This document shows, one piece after another, positions 43,930 through 55,600 of a stretch of 64,000 nt of DNA. A program made the translations under genes and the position numbers. This DNA is from Arthrinium phaeospermum (lineage: Eukaryota > Ascomycota > Sordariomycetes > Amphisphaeriales > Apiosporaceae): assembly GCA_006503535.1 (NCBI GenBank), contig QYRS01000006.1, positions 1,922,001-1,986,000 on the forward strand, written 5' to 3'. The stretch's first letter is position 1, and every line of letters starts with the position of its first letter. The notes below the pieces were generated by a model that saw only the letters and a program-made list of their open reading frames with translations, was not told the DNA's origin and ran no database searches.

Positions 43930-46305
43930 GGAATGATGTCTCCGTTATGTATCCATTCTTACTTGCCTCCGAGATGTTGCCAGGTCCAAACACTTTCACT
44001 GAAATAGCAGAGCTCTATCTTGAAGCAGCAAAGTAGCAAGATAACTGGCATGTCTGGTACGTCAAAGGTTACCTGTTGTGAAGACATATGGCTCGTAACC
44101 ACGCAGTTCTTGACTTAAGTACACACCTGACTTACGTTTCTATGATGTTGTTTTTGGTCTAATGTTTGTCATACTGCTAGGAACATCTGTTCAAAATAAT
44201 GATTTTACCTTTTACCATGTGGTAGGGGGCAGCCCTTGCTTGTCAGAAGTAGATTACACCCTCTGCGATCCGGAATCTTAGGGACTTAATTGTACCTGCT
44301 AGACATTTGAAGGGTTACTGGTACATCATTTACCTATCATGGCCGTCCCAAGCTAGTATGGGCATCATTAAGCATGTAAAGTCTGGCAGAAGAAAAGGCT
44401 CACCCCTCTCCATTTTGTCAATCACCAGCCCTCTCCCCCCCCCCTTTCCAGCCATCCTCGGCATTTCAGCCCAGAGCAAATTACTTCTTGTAGACAACTC
44501 CGACAATGTCACCTCCCAGAGTACTGCAAACGCAATACCGAAATGAATCATTAAGTCATGATAGGCTGGCTACTGCAAACTGTACTCACGTTGAACCAGG
44601 GCTGACCCTCTAATGAGTTGTATTTCCGCAGGAACTATAGACAGTCCTGTCAAAAACGTCCCCGTCATGCTCGTCATGTTTGACAGTATCATTGTCGTGT
44701 ATTTTCGTCTCATCTTTCGTGAATGGCGCTAGGGGTATTTGGGGCCCTCGGTAGAGTGACTTACGGCCATGTCATCTGTCAATGCATCCATAGATAGATG
44801 AATGATGTATTGGAGCGGTGCCATCCCTAGGATAAATTTGTAACTGCCAAACAGCCAAAGTCAGTATACATCTTCGTGACCGAGAACATCACCATGGGCC
44901 CCAGCGTGCCTACGGTCAAGCCTGGCTTACGGATAGCACCGTGAACCTGCTTAACCGCGGCGTAAAGGTGCCGTAACGATATAATGAAATCTAAAGCTCG
45001 TTTTGTTTATATTAATGACGGAAAACCCTTTTCGTCCTTCTTAATCTCGTTATTAACGAATTTAAGGAACAAAGAAAACCAACGGCAGTTGACTAGGGTG
45101 GAATAAGAAATCCTCATTGCATTCAGCCTGGATTAAAAGCGTGAGAGCTCGTGGCCTGACACACGGAAATAGTGTAAAGCATCAGTGAAGCCATTCAAAG
45201 AGCAGGCGCGTATAGCGCAAGCAGCATATGTAATATCAACCCCTTTGTAGCATGAATGATGCACCGCATAACCACGTGCTAGTCCGATATATTCAGCATT
45301 CTCGTTATCGCGTCGCATCGTTCGCGGTTCGGTGATATTGGAAGGGCACTAACCGGCCTACGATCGCTCGCACTTGGTGTCAAGACGTGATAACGCAGGC
45401 GTATCGTTTGCCGTTCGTTGGTAGTGGAAGGGCACTAACCGACCCACGAACGCTCGCACTTGGTGTCAAGACGTGACAACGCAGGCGTCCTGCGTATCAG
45501 GTCATGCCCGCCCGCTATGCCACAGATCGTTTCTCAAAGCATCGGAACGTGCGTATAAGGTCCATAGGATATTGTCCATCGATGCCCCCTTGCACAATAT
45601 CCATCCAGTCTTACTGCAGGGGCCTGTTGCCACTGTAGTCCGTGATCATCGCCGAACTATATCGCCGGCCGCCTCTCTTCATTCACCTCTCCGTCGCGCC
45701 TGTCGCCGGTGTCCCCAACCCATGTTCAGTAACATCGACGACGGCATTGTAGTTTGAAGCCCTCGTAATCCCACAAAGCTTCACCCACTACAGAATCTGT
45801 TTCTTTACCCCCCACGCAAGGTACACATTTTTGTTTTTACCTACACCTGCTGGCCAAGAGGTTCTGGCTGATCTTTCCCTCGAGCCTAGGCCTGAACAAA
45901 AACGAAATCCAGTCAGGTCACTCAACCTTCGGAGTGCACTCAAAATTGGGTCGTTGCTTCCCTTTCCCTTCCCACAACCTTCCTGATCTCCACCCACTTC
46001 CTTCCCACCTCCCTCCCACCTCCCCAAACCACAACACTTGTCTACACCAGGCAAGTAAACAACACCAAACCCACTGCACAGATATTTCACCAGAATTTGT
46101 TCTGTCACCATACCTCCCAGACATTGATCCATTCAAGCAAAGAGGGAGTCACCTCATACCTGCCTGGCTTTTGCGATTCTTCACGCAACCAGCTCTTGTC
46201 CTTTGGACACCGTTATTCCCCCATCCCACCCCAAGCCATTTGACTTTCCCCATCCATGCAATCCACCTGCATCCAAGGAAAGTAAGAAGCCTTCTTTGTA
46301 TCAAG
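43930..46305. other. Intergenic region, about 2.4 kb, with tandem repeat
   Basis: 3' flank of the membrane-anchored gene, an AT-rich stretch near 44990-45070, the 86-bp tandem repeat (45316-45488), and the CT-rich promoter of the next gene (CCTTCCCACC-type tract near 45955-46030). No gene supported. Confidence 0.5.
45316..45488. repeat. Direct tandem repeat, two units of 86 bp
   Basis: Two adjacent units with an 86-bp period. GGAAGGGCACTAACC occurs at 45340-45354 and 45426-45440. TCGCACTTGGTGTCAAGACG recurs further on, and both units end in AACGCAGGCGT. Divergence is concentrated in the first 25 bp of each unit. Confidence 0.85.
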
Positions 46306-49300
46306 ATGGAGGGTCGTGGCGAGAACCCTAATGGCGCTGGTGGTCATCACAATGATGCTGCTAGCCGAAAGGAAGAGAATGCAAGATTGTCCATGATGGT
46401 AAGTCTGACACCATGATTTTTCTTCCTGATGCCAGTGGCGACCTCGAGGCTGTTTGGAATTTTTTTGTCGGCGGAAGTCATCGGCATTCAATCTTCGCCC
46501 TATTGCCGCTGTCGCTTCAATATATGAAAACAATACTTTGGGCTCGCGGCTGACAGGTAACTTGATTAGAACGATCTCGGCCTCGGCCGCATGGAGGACA
46601 ACGCCCAAGATGACGATCGAAGCGCCCGCCAGGACAGATTCATCTCTGTTGCTGCACCTGTCAAGTCCAATGAAGGTAACGAGTGGCAGAGTAAGTTCCC
46701 TAACTCCAGCCCCCTAGCACCTACCCAGACCAGCATTCGAAAAGCTCACACGACACAAAGTTGCTGTCCAGAACGATACCTTCGATGATGAAGATGCTAA
46801 GGCCGTGAACGGCCTGGATCCCATCGCCGCCGGTCGTCTCCACGCCATCCGCAAATCTGCCACTGCCGGAGCTGTAAACAGCCCCCATGGTCTCAGTCTT
46901 GCGCGAACTGCCCAGAGCAGTGGCCCTCCTGGATCTCATACCAACTTTGGTAATGTGGCTAGAATACCCAAGTACGATCCCAAGTAGGTGGAGAAAAAAG
47001 ACCTAATCTTCCCGTATTCGGCCTTTGGCTAATCAAGACGATAGGAACCCGCGGATGACGGCCCGTTCAGCACAGTTTGGAACCCGGCGCCGTCAAGCCT
47101 CAAACTATGGCTCCAGTCAGACCGGTCAGGTGTCCAAGCATGGTGTTGTCCTTCCTCCGGGAGCCAGTGTCTTCACTTTCGAGAATAGCAAGTCGGCGCC
47201 GAGTCTTTCTCTCAGTCCATCTATTCGGCCTCTTCCATCGAAGGGACCTACAATGTTCGATGCACCTAGTGCATCTTCGACCTTGAACAGCAACCAGAAG
47301 CGTTCAGCTACCCACCAAGCGGGCTCAAACAACCTCCCCATCCAGGCTCAGACTTCGAACCGCTTCTCATCTGCAAGTGTCGTAGGTGCAGCACCTCTTC
47401 CGCCTATATCATCTGGTCAGATGAATGGCAACACCAACGCCTCCTCTCACAAGCGCGTTAAAGCAACTCCTCCTCACTTGCGACCCGCCTCAGGCCAACC
47501 TGGACCTACTCCTTCTGCTGGCTCTGTATCTAGCTCGAATGTTGCTCAGCCTCCCAAGAGTGATCCTAGTCAGGGATATCCTAACGGCACCAGCCAGCTT
47601 GGCCGACGGACTCCCCAGCCACAGCAAAGATTCAACACAATCTTTGAGAGCGATGCCGGCATCACAAGCCCAAGTGCCAGCCCTGATGGGACATTCCCAA
47701 CAAGTGGAAAGGTGTTCCTTTACACACATCCCACAGTTGATGGATGGATCATCTGGGAGCTCCAAAGAGACAATGGTTTCGTCACTCGGGATGATGTGAG
47801 GTCGTTTCTCCCCATCATCGGTATTGGCAGCGTCAAGATCCTTCGACGCCGAGCCGATGAAAGTCAACCTATGGCAGTGGATCACCTGTTGTTTCCTAGC
47901 ATGGTGGCAGCCGAAGAGCTAAAACGTCTCATCGAACAGAACCAGAAACGCATGGATCACGTCAACGCCCCGCGTTTTGAAGAACAAAACTTCAAGGCCC
48001 AAAAAGTTGGTGGTGTTGACTTCTGGGCGCTTCTGGAGTTGCACCCGAAACCGAAGTCTACCCAGAAGGCTGATCAGCCTTCAACCAGAGGCAACAACAG
48101 CCCGCGCAATGCTCAAGTCGTCCCGAAGACGACTGATGCTGCACAAAACCAGAAGCACGGAGACAAACAGAAGGATAAAACAATCCCTCCTCACAAGAGA
48201 TTTGCCAAGAAAGCCGTTCCTATACAGAACTCAGAGACCAACGAGCGCGATCGGTCGGCCTCTTCTCGCCCCATTCAGACCGGTGCCAGTGGTTCGCTTC
48301 ATCGGGAAGAATCGACATCATCCCTGGTTGATATGACGTCGCCCATGAATATGAACGCAAGAGCTCGAGGATCTCAAGCTCCGCCTATGCCCACAAAGCT
48401 TATTAAGATTGAAGCTGAGGACAAGGGCAAGCGACCGGCATCGGAGGATCTGAGGGACCTCACATACGAGGTAAACTCATCGTCTGCCAGAGCAGAGCCT
48501 GCAAGTAGTCATCCTTCCCCGGACGCGACCAGAGGTTTACTCCAGCAGAGCTCGCGATCCAACATCAACGTGGCGAAGCCGATCGAATCTGCCGATGCCC
48601 AGGCATCTATGCATAAGGCATTGAACCAACAGCCAGAGGCTCGTCTCGGCCACATTCCGGACACCAACTATCTGGATAACCACTTTGGTGGCGAGAACGA
48701 TGCGGTTCAAGAAACCGTTGATCATATGGACGAGCACGACACCACAGCTGAGATCAACAAGTCTGACAACCATCTCCCCGACGACCCTGAGCAGAGCACC
48801 GACCTTGTACTTGCACCAGTCCCTGAGACCACCCGCATCCAGCTACATGACGTGGAGAGAATGCTACCAGTAGGCAATCTGTCCCCTGCATCTAAAAGTC
48901 TGATGTTGCGTATGACGGATGGCAAGTATCATGGTATGATTGAGTCGGTCAAAGGGCTTTGCGAGGCTTGCGCTAAAATGGGCCTTTTCCCCGATCGGCG
49001 ACTCGAGAATGCCACTCTGTTGGCAACTTGGCAGGCACTCTATCAGAGCGCTACGTTCCGATCCTTCAATGACGATGACAAGTTGAATACAGTGGCCGTC
49101 ATCTATGAGAAGGTGTATCAGGGCGTAAAAGGAAGTCGCATCACTTACACGATTGATCATCTGTTGGATCTCAATGGCGAGCGTCCTGGAGGCCGAACTT
49201 ACGATCCACATGCCTTCAATGCCATGGCTGGACAGGACAAGCACACGGCTCCTCGAGTAATTACTCCCAGTGCACCATGTGACCCACAGAACACCATCAG

Positions 49301-49883
49301 AGTAGCAGAGCAGGCCATTCAGCACTTGAAGCCCCCCACCCCCACAGACGACCAAGCTGTGTCCTCACCGTCGCCCTTGAATTTGCCTGGTACCCATAAT
49401 AACCCCGGCAGATTGACTCCTCCCCCGGATCACTCCGAGTCAGTGGAACAGCAGCAAGTGGCTGGACAATCGACTCTAGTGTTCAACGACAGACGCGCCC
49501 AGTCCTCACCTCTGGTTATGCCAATGGCCTCTGCATCCGGCGAAGTCAATGCTCTTGGTCAGAAGCCCGATGGTACTGAGAAGGCAGTCAAGCAAGAGAT
49601 CCATGAGCCGGTCATCAAGACTGAGCTTCAACCGGAAGCATCATCTTTGGCATCCCGAGTGCCTGAAGGCGACGCAAACCAGCAGTCTGAGACACCCGCC
49701 AAGCAGGAGAAGGCGAGCTTCACACCCCGCTCGCAGACACCCTCGTCGTTGACTGCAACTCAGAGCTCACAAGTGCCTAGCAGTCGTACTGGCAGCCAAG
49801 GTCTGCGCAACGTGCTCCCTAACGTGCGCGGAATCAGACACAACCTTGGTGCGGCCGGTCTCCTCGGCTCACGATGGGCTTAG
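46306..49883 (+). CDS. Large disordered fungal protein (1091 aa), unknown function
   Basis: Exons 46306-46398, 46570-46690, 46761-46983 and 47045-49883. Each junction restores frame: MM|NDLGLGRMEDNA, NEWQ|IAVQNDTFDDEDAK and YDPK|NPRMTARSAQFG. Long Ser/Pro/Gln/Asn-rich segments enclose two folded-looking parts. One lies near FLYTHPTVDGWIIWELQRD and SFLPIIGIGSVKILRRRAD (about residues 380-430). The other lies near MIESVKGLCEACAKMGLFPD to TYTIDHLLDLNGERPGG (about 790-890). Basic clusters (HKRVK, PPHKRFAKK) suggest nuclear location. I do not recognise the family. The frame is open for 53 more codons after the TAG at 49881. Confidence 0.75.
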
Positions 49884-50045
49884 GAAACCGGATCAGAACT
49901 AGACGAGATAACACCTTCAACACTCGACATTCATGACCAACCCAACTCGGATCCAAAGAAAGAATCGACGGAGGAGGATAAGGAGTTGGAGTTGAAGGTT
50001 GATGACCTAGCACGAGATCTGGAGGGCCTTAAGATCAGCAACTGA
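49884..50045 (+). other. In-frame coding-like extension after the TAG stop
   Basis: Directly after the TAG at 49881-49883 the same frame runs 53 codons to TGA at 50043-50045. The product is acidic and helical (ELDEITPSTLDIHDQ, then EDKELELKVDDLARDLEGLK, a short amphipathic or coiled-coil stretch). Composition is not that of a random 3'UTR. No GT donor sits just before the TAG, so splicing around it is not obvious. Confidence 0.5.
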
Positions 50046-53000
50046 GAGGGCTGTTGTGAGGGTATTTGTAAGATAAGAGTACGTAATGCGGACTGATACC
50101 TTGGTAGATAGATGCTCAGACCTACCGAGGAATGATGACCAGCTACATAGATGACCAGGACAGGAATTTCAGGTGATCTTGGCCAGCGAGACATGATTCC
50201 CAAACAGCGATGATATATCTATTGTCGTATGGGTATGCAGTAGTCGCGAAGGTCACCTAATATGAAAGTAGTGCACACCACAAAATGCTCCCCTTTTTTC
50301 GTGTCTTTCTAAACAACAATTAGCCACCGGCGCTAGAGGCTAGAGAGATGTTGCTGTACCGATCGTGCCTGTGGTTAGAACTCCCCTTCTCTCCTTCAAT
50401 CTGATACCAAACCTGGATAAAAACCTATACAGCGAAATATCGATTGCGTGAACCGCTAATAGGCGCCCAGTCCAAATCAAGAGGTCTGTACCGTTATGCG
50501 TGGCCCAAGGTCCCAGTTTCTGCTATTGGAAAGCGTCGAACATGCCGCCCGCCGCCCTGTAGTGATTTAGGCTTTCGTACACACGCGAGGCAGATATCAT
50601 GCACATGGCCTCTATCGGGACGACGTACAGCCTGACTTGAACGGGCCTCGTTGTGCGGTGCGCGTAGCCCAACGTGTCGCCTCTGGGCGTGCAAGACCTC
50701 GTGGATGAAGGAGACGAGCAGCACAAGTCGGCCTGGCTTCTTGGTGGTGAGACCCTCGCCGGGCGCGTTAGTCATTTCCGGCAGATCGCGGGCCGGTACT
50801 CGACCTGTCACCGCGCCAGCCGTATCAGGGTCCAGATGGCGGCGACGATGACCTAGTATCGGCCCATAGCCGGCATGGACGTCCAGCAGGGAGCAGTACA
50901 GGCCGGTGGCGCCACTGCGCCCACTGTTCAAATCGGATTCTCAGGATCGACGGGCGGGCCTGTCTGCCAAACAGTTCCCGCTTCCATCCACATGTATTGG
51001 CGACGTTCGGAGGGGAACGGTAGCCGGGAAGGGATTGAAACCTTGGAGGCGGAAGTGACAACAAGTGGCGACTGAGACGTTTCTAGTGCTACGACTGCCG
51101 CCGTCGCTGCTATAACAAAGAGAGCAACAGCAACAAGGTGGTGGTGGTGGTGATGGTGACGACGCCATGACGAAGCCGGCCACGATGCTGATAACGCGGC
51201 TCTTACTAACGCGACTACATTTACCATCCAATTCTTAGATTTATATGCCACGTGTGAGCGCATTACAACTCGTGGCTGCATCGTCAAGTATGTAGGCTTC
51301 GCACTGTCGTGAGGAGTATGCGCCCAGCCGAGTTGGTTTCCGAGTTGGTTTCCGATGATCAAAACATGCGCTTTAACCAGCGGTTGGTGGAGGGCAATGA
51401 CTGGGTTCAAGCTGGCGCGGAAGTCTGTGTACCTTGCGGATTGGATACCTAGGGTATACATGCCTTTTCCAGCTGGCCCGGCCCATGGTTAATGGTGAAC
51501 CAGTGCCGCTCTGAGATGTGTCAGAAAAGGAGGATACTGATGCCGGCCATCTTGTATTATTGGTCCAGTCAGTGGCGGTCTCGTGCTGCAAATCCCCTTG
51601 GTCTATTCATCTCTTTCCTGCCCGGTTTTGAAAATGCACATCCTGTGCCATGCTACCTCTATTATAGTATAATCTTCTGCCCCATCTACATGTACTGAGT
51701 AGATATGTCAATATGCCTGAAGAAGCTGCCTGCTCCGATGACGTCTGCGCAGTCAAGTGGCTCAATTTCGGCCCTGCTCCGACAATCTGCTCCCAAGCCA
51801 CAGGTGCGCTCTGCTCGGCGGCGGTGAGAGTAGGCGACACCGAACAACAGAGTTTCCCAACCGCGGCGGACGTTGCCGCAGTGGAGTCTGCTGTGTGTTG
51901 TGCTGTTTTGGGGGGAGCCACATGGGAATGATGATGTTAACCTTACTAGTAGGGTTGCAGTCACAGGGTGGAACCCTTCATTCCCGATCAAATCATCAAA
52001 GCGTTTGGGAAGGGACTTTTTCATTATTATTATTTTGTTCGCCTTTCTTTGTTTTCTTCCTTTTCTGCTGTAGCGATCTACGTCTGGCAGTCTTGGTGAC
52101 ACGCGACACGGGAGGCGGGACTATCATCCAGTACTCGTTTTATGTCTCCCGTTGGTTATTCCATCTCGGTAGCGAGCGAAAATCGCATCTGAAACCCGTC
52201 ATTAGCCACGGCGATTGAGTTTCGTATGGATTGCGAGGATTGCGAGAGAGATTTCGGGAAACCAACCAACGCAACGCAGATTTACTTGGGTGACTAACCC
52301 AGATCGGAAGGATTCCGCAGAGCGTCTGTTACGTGGTGTGCTATGGCCAAGTGACCCAGCAAAAGAGAGCGGGCATCGTATACTTGGGGGTTTGATTGGA
52401 CGGATCTTGATCCAATGTGACTTGCTAGCTGTCGTGGTGCTCCCCACACCCAGCCAGTCAGCTTGGAACGACTGCAGGTAATAAATAGACAGCTTCCGGC
52501 TCCGAGGGCAGCCATTGGAGGATGGCGGACAACTCAGCAAGGCGCTGTTTGGCTAGCTTGGCTCCAGCATCTAGTAGTAAGCCAGTCAGGATCCCATAGA
52601 GCTGTATCAAGAAACGGAAGAAAGAAAGAAAGAAAGATCGGGCGACGACGTGGAGGATTGTGAGACAACTGGCTATCACATCATGGTGTGATTTTTTTCC
52701 ATATTGCAGGAATGGATATCGGGAATAGCTGCATGATTATATGCCCTATGGAAGCAGGGGTAGTAAGATGTCGAACAGCATTGGCAGGGCCGCCGGCCAA
52801 GACCCGCATGGCATAGATGAGATACATGTAGGGTGGATGTTTCTGATTCCCTGACCGCTTCTGCTAGGAATAGGTAATAAATGTCAAGTAGCATTTTCCC
52901 TCCATGATTGCCATGAATGATTGAAGGATTACTTGCCTCTTGCTGTGCTCGCAGCTGTGAAGGACAAGGCGTCCCAGACGGCTCGACGGGTGACTTCCTG

Positions 53001-54486
53001 CCCAGGGATGTGTGCAAATTACAGGTGAAAGGGGGGCCGCTTCGCGTGCGTGAAGAAAGAGCGTTGTCGTAACGATGCAACGATGCCGCCGTCCCTCCAA
53101 GCCCTAGTGAGCTAAGTAGCAGCTAGTAGGATGGAGACTTACCCAGAAACGCCCTCGCGCCTTTGACAAGACTCTCGACTAACCAGATCCAGCACCAGCG
53201 CTACCTACTTGTAGAGAATGCGATACGTTACCAGCACTTGATAACATTTAAATGCTCTTGGGGTGACGGAGTAAACTCAGTGATAAATAAATATGTAACA
53301 TACATTATAAGTCTTGTCGGTTTGAATTCTCGTTGTTTATCCACAGACGGTTGTTTAATTTTGTATCCGTAACCCACAGCTGGCTGGCTATCTCCGTGGT
53401 GAAAGTGGACGGTCCGGGTCTCTCCTGGCAATCTGGATGTCGGCCGGGGCCTCTTTTAGCGATGACCGGGGGCTGATGGAGGGGGAGGGGTGGTGGGCTG
53501 GTGGTCACTTTTGGAACCACCTTCTGTGCGGATAGGCTTGGCCTGCTAAAATCCATCCATCCCTCCACCAGTGGCAGAAGAAGATTTGAGCCACACCAGA
53601 CAATGTTTCCGCCTTTTCATGCCTGACCTGACCTTGAAATTCGTGGATGGCCTCTCAGTGTGACCGACCTCCCTCCTGCCTCCCTCCAGGTACATGACTA
53701 GGAGAGACATAGCCAGCAGCCAGTAAGTGAGCCGACCTTGGACCGCGTCAAGAATCCATAGCTCGCACCTGCATGCAGAGCCGGTGGTGGTTGGCTGATT
53801 TGACTTGACTCCGGCCCAGTCTAGCGGCGGCCTTGCGTCAACCGGAACACACTCTCTGCAAGTCTGGTTCTCACTCAGGCGCCCGAACCCACCTCAGATC
53901 CAAGCATCCATCCGCTTCCCAGCCAAATACTTGCATGCCTGCATATCTGCTTCCAAATAAAAGTACCATCCATACCAATAACACAGCTCGACTACTGTAC
54001 CAACCATACCCATACCGCCTGGCGTGCTGGTCCTTGGTTCGTTCCTTGGGGAAATGCAATCCACAGGCTTCTGCACAGGCTAAACAACTCGACTTCTGCA
54101 TTCTTCCTCTTTTACTTCGAACCCATCCCCCCTCCCGAGACCCTTCTCATTTCGTTTCCTTCATTTCTGCTTCATCAGGCACCGACCGGCTGTCTTCGTA
54201 CCCGTCCAAGATCTCCATCCAGGCTGCCGTCATCCGCAAATTTCGGTCGCATCGACGTAAATAGTGGCACAGCATCATTGCAGCCGACTAGACTTGCCGA
54301 CCGTACGACCGATCCATTTCACTCGCAATACGCACCGACTGTCGGCATCAAACGCCATCATAACCGAATAATTGCCAACAACAACAAAAAAAAAGGCACC
54401 AGACCTTCCATCATCGATCCATCAACAAACAACCATTCTACCGCAAAATCTCGAGTGTTCCATTTTGGGGGGATTGACTGGCCACA
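50046..54486. other. Long gene-poor region, about 4.4 kb
   Basis: No gene is supported. A GC-rich stretch at 50.5-51.2 kb gives many overlapping frames, including a minus-strand segment ending LYVVPIEAMCMISASRVYE... at 50525 with stops upstream. A GAAA microsatellite lies at 52617-52637. The last 600 bp (from about 53850) is CT/CA-rich and looks like the promoter and 5'UTR of the Sts1 gene. Confidence 0.5.
52617..52637. repeat. GAAA microsatellite
   Basis: About five consecutive GAAA units in a purine-rich patch. Confidence 0.8.
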
Positions 54487-55600
54487 ATGAACGCGCTGTT
54501 GTCACCACAGCCTTCGTTCCTCCCTCACCAGCACAACGGTACCTCCCGTCGCTCTCCCACACGATCAAGTGAGTCTTCCTGGTTCAATCGGCTTCTTGGC
54601 TACATCTCGGCCCGCCATGATTTGAGTGCTGTGAGACTCGAAGATGGCCATGCATGCTACCCAGTCTGTCTCTGGCTCGCAGCCCATCTTTATATCTCTC
54701 TGCACAAGGCAGTCCAGAACGAGTTCCTGAGCTAACCATACTCTCCATGTAGTGTCCCCATTCCAGCACAGCAACATGTCGAGCAACCGAAAGCGAAAGG
54801 CCGAGGACGATGGCGACGAAATGTCCGTTTCGCCCATGAGCTCGCCTGCGATCCAGAACCGTCAGCTCTCGCGCCCCTCGAAAAAGATCCGCTCCAACGA
54901 AATGGCCGGCCGCCCGCTTACGCTCCCCAGACTCCTCGAGACGCTGGACGCCGCATCTTTACGTATGGTCCTTCAGAAAATTTGCGAACGACAACCCGAG
55001 ATTGGAGAGGAGGTTGTCAAGAGTGCACCTAAGCCCTCGGTTCCCAATGCCCTGCAGGTCTTGGAGGAATACCAGCAGAAGATGCGGGCTGCCTTCCCTT
55101 ACGGCGACACGAGTTCGGATTATACCTACTACCGTGTGAAGGCGCCTCTGATCGCCCTCATGGATGCCCTCGCCGACTTCACGCCGCAATACCTGCCCCC
55201 GAATGAGACCCAGGCCAACGTTTCTCTGCAATACCTCGATGGTGCCACCAAGGTCATTCACGACCTCCCCGAGTGGGAGAGCCACAACTACCGCCACCAC
55301 AAGGAGAACGCTTACGACGAGATCTCGAGAGCATGGGCATTGGTCATCAACGAGGCTGCTAAGCGAGGCGGAGGTTTCGTCCTGCACTCTGGCGGCTGGG
55401 ACCAGATCCTTTCCAAGCACAACCAGCAATCTGGAGGTCGGCTGGGAACCGCCATAAGCGCCATGGCAGCAAATGTTGGCTGGGTCGGTGGAGGCCCCTC
55501 GAGCGCCCCGCAAGAACAACAACAGCCGCAACAACACTCAATCCTCAACGAACTTTTGTCGGGCAACTACGGTGCCCCTGTCAGGGTTGGTCCTTGGTAG
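54487..55600 (+). CDS. sts1: Tethering factor for nuclear proteasome, Sts1/Cut8 family
   Basis: Cut8/Sts1 anchors 26S proteasomes at the nucleus and is needed for degradation of mitotic regulators (established for the yeast proteins). Exons 54487-54568 and 54753-55600 (184-bp intron, GTGAGT donor, GCTAACC branch) give 309 residues. The intron splits the ATG-like codon so that RS|MSPFQHSNMSSNRKRK is read. The basic N-terminus (NRKRK, PSKKIR) acts as an NLS and proteasome-binding part. The helical core includes LTLPRLLETLDAASLRMVLQ, YTYYRVKAPLIALMDALADF, and the family signature ENAYDEISRAWALVINEAAK. The C-terminal Gln-rich tail (QEQQQPQQ) is followed by LLSGNYGAPVRVGPW. Confidence 0.93.

Noticed and set aside
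51686..52102. 138-codon minus-strand frame and overlapping plus-strand frames
   Set aside because: Overlapping frames of equal quality on both strands; none has a motif, TM pattern or splice support.
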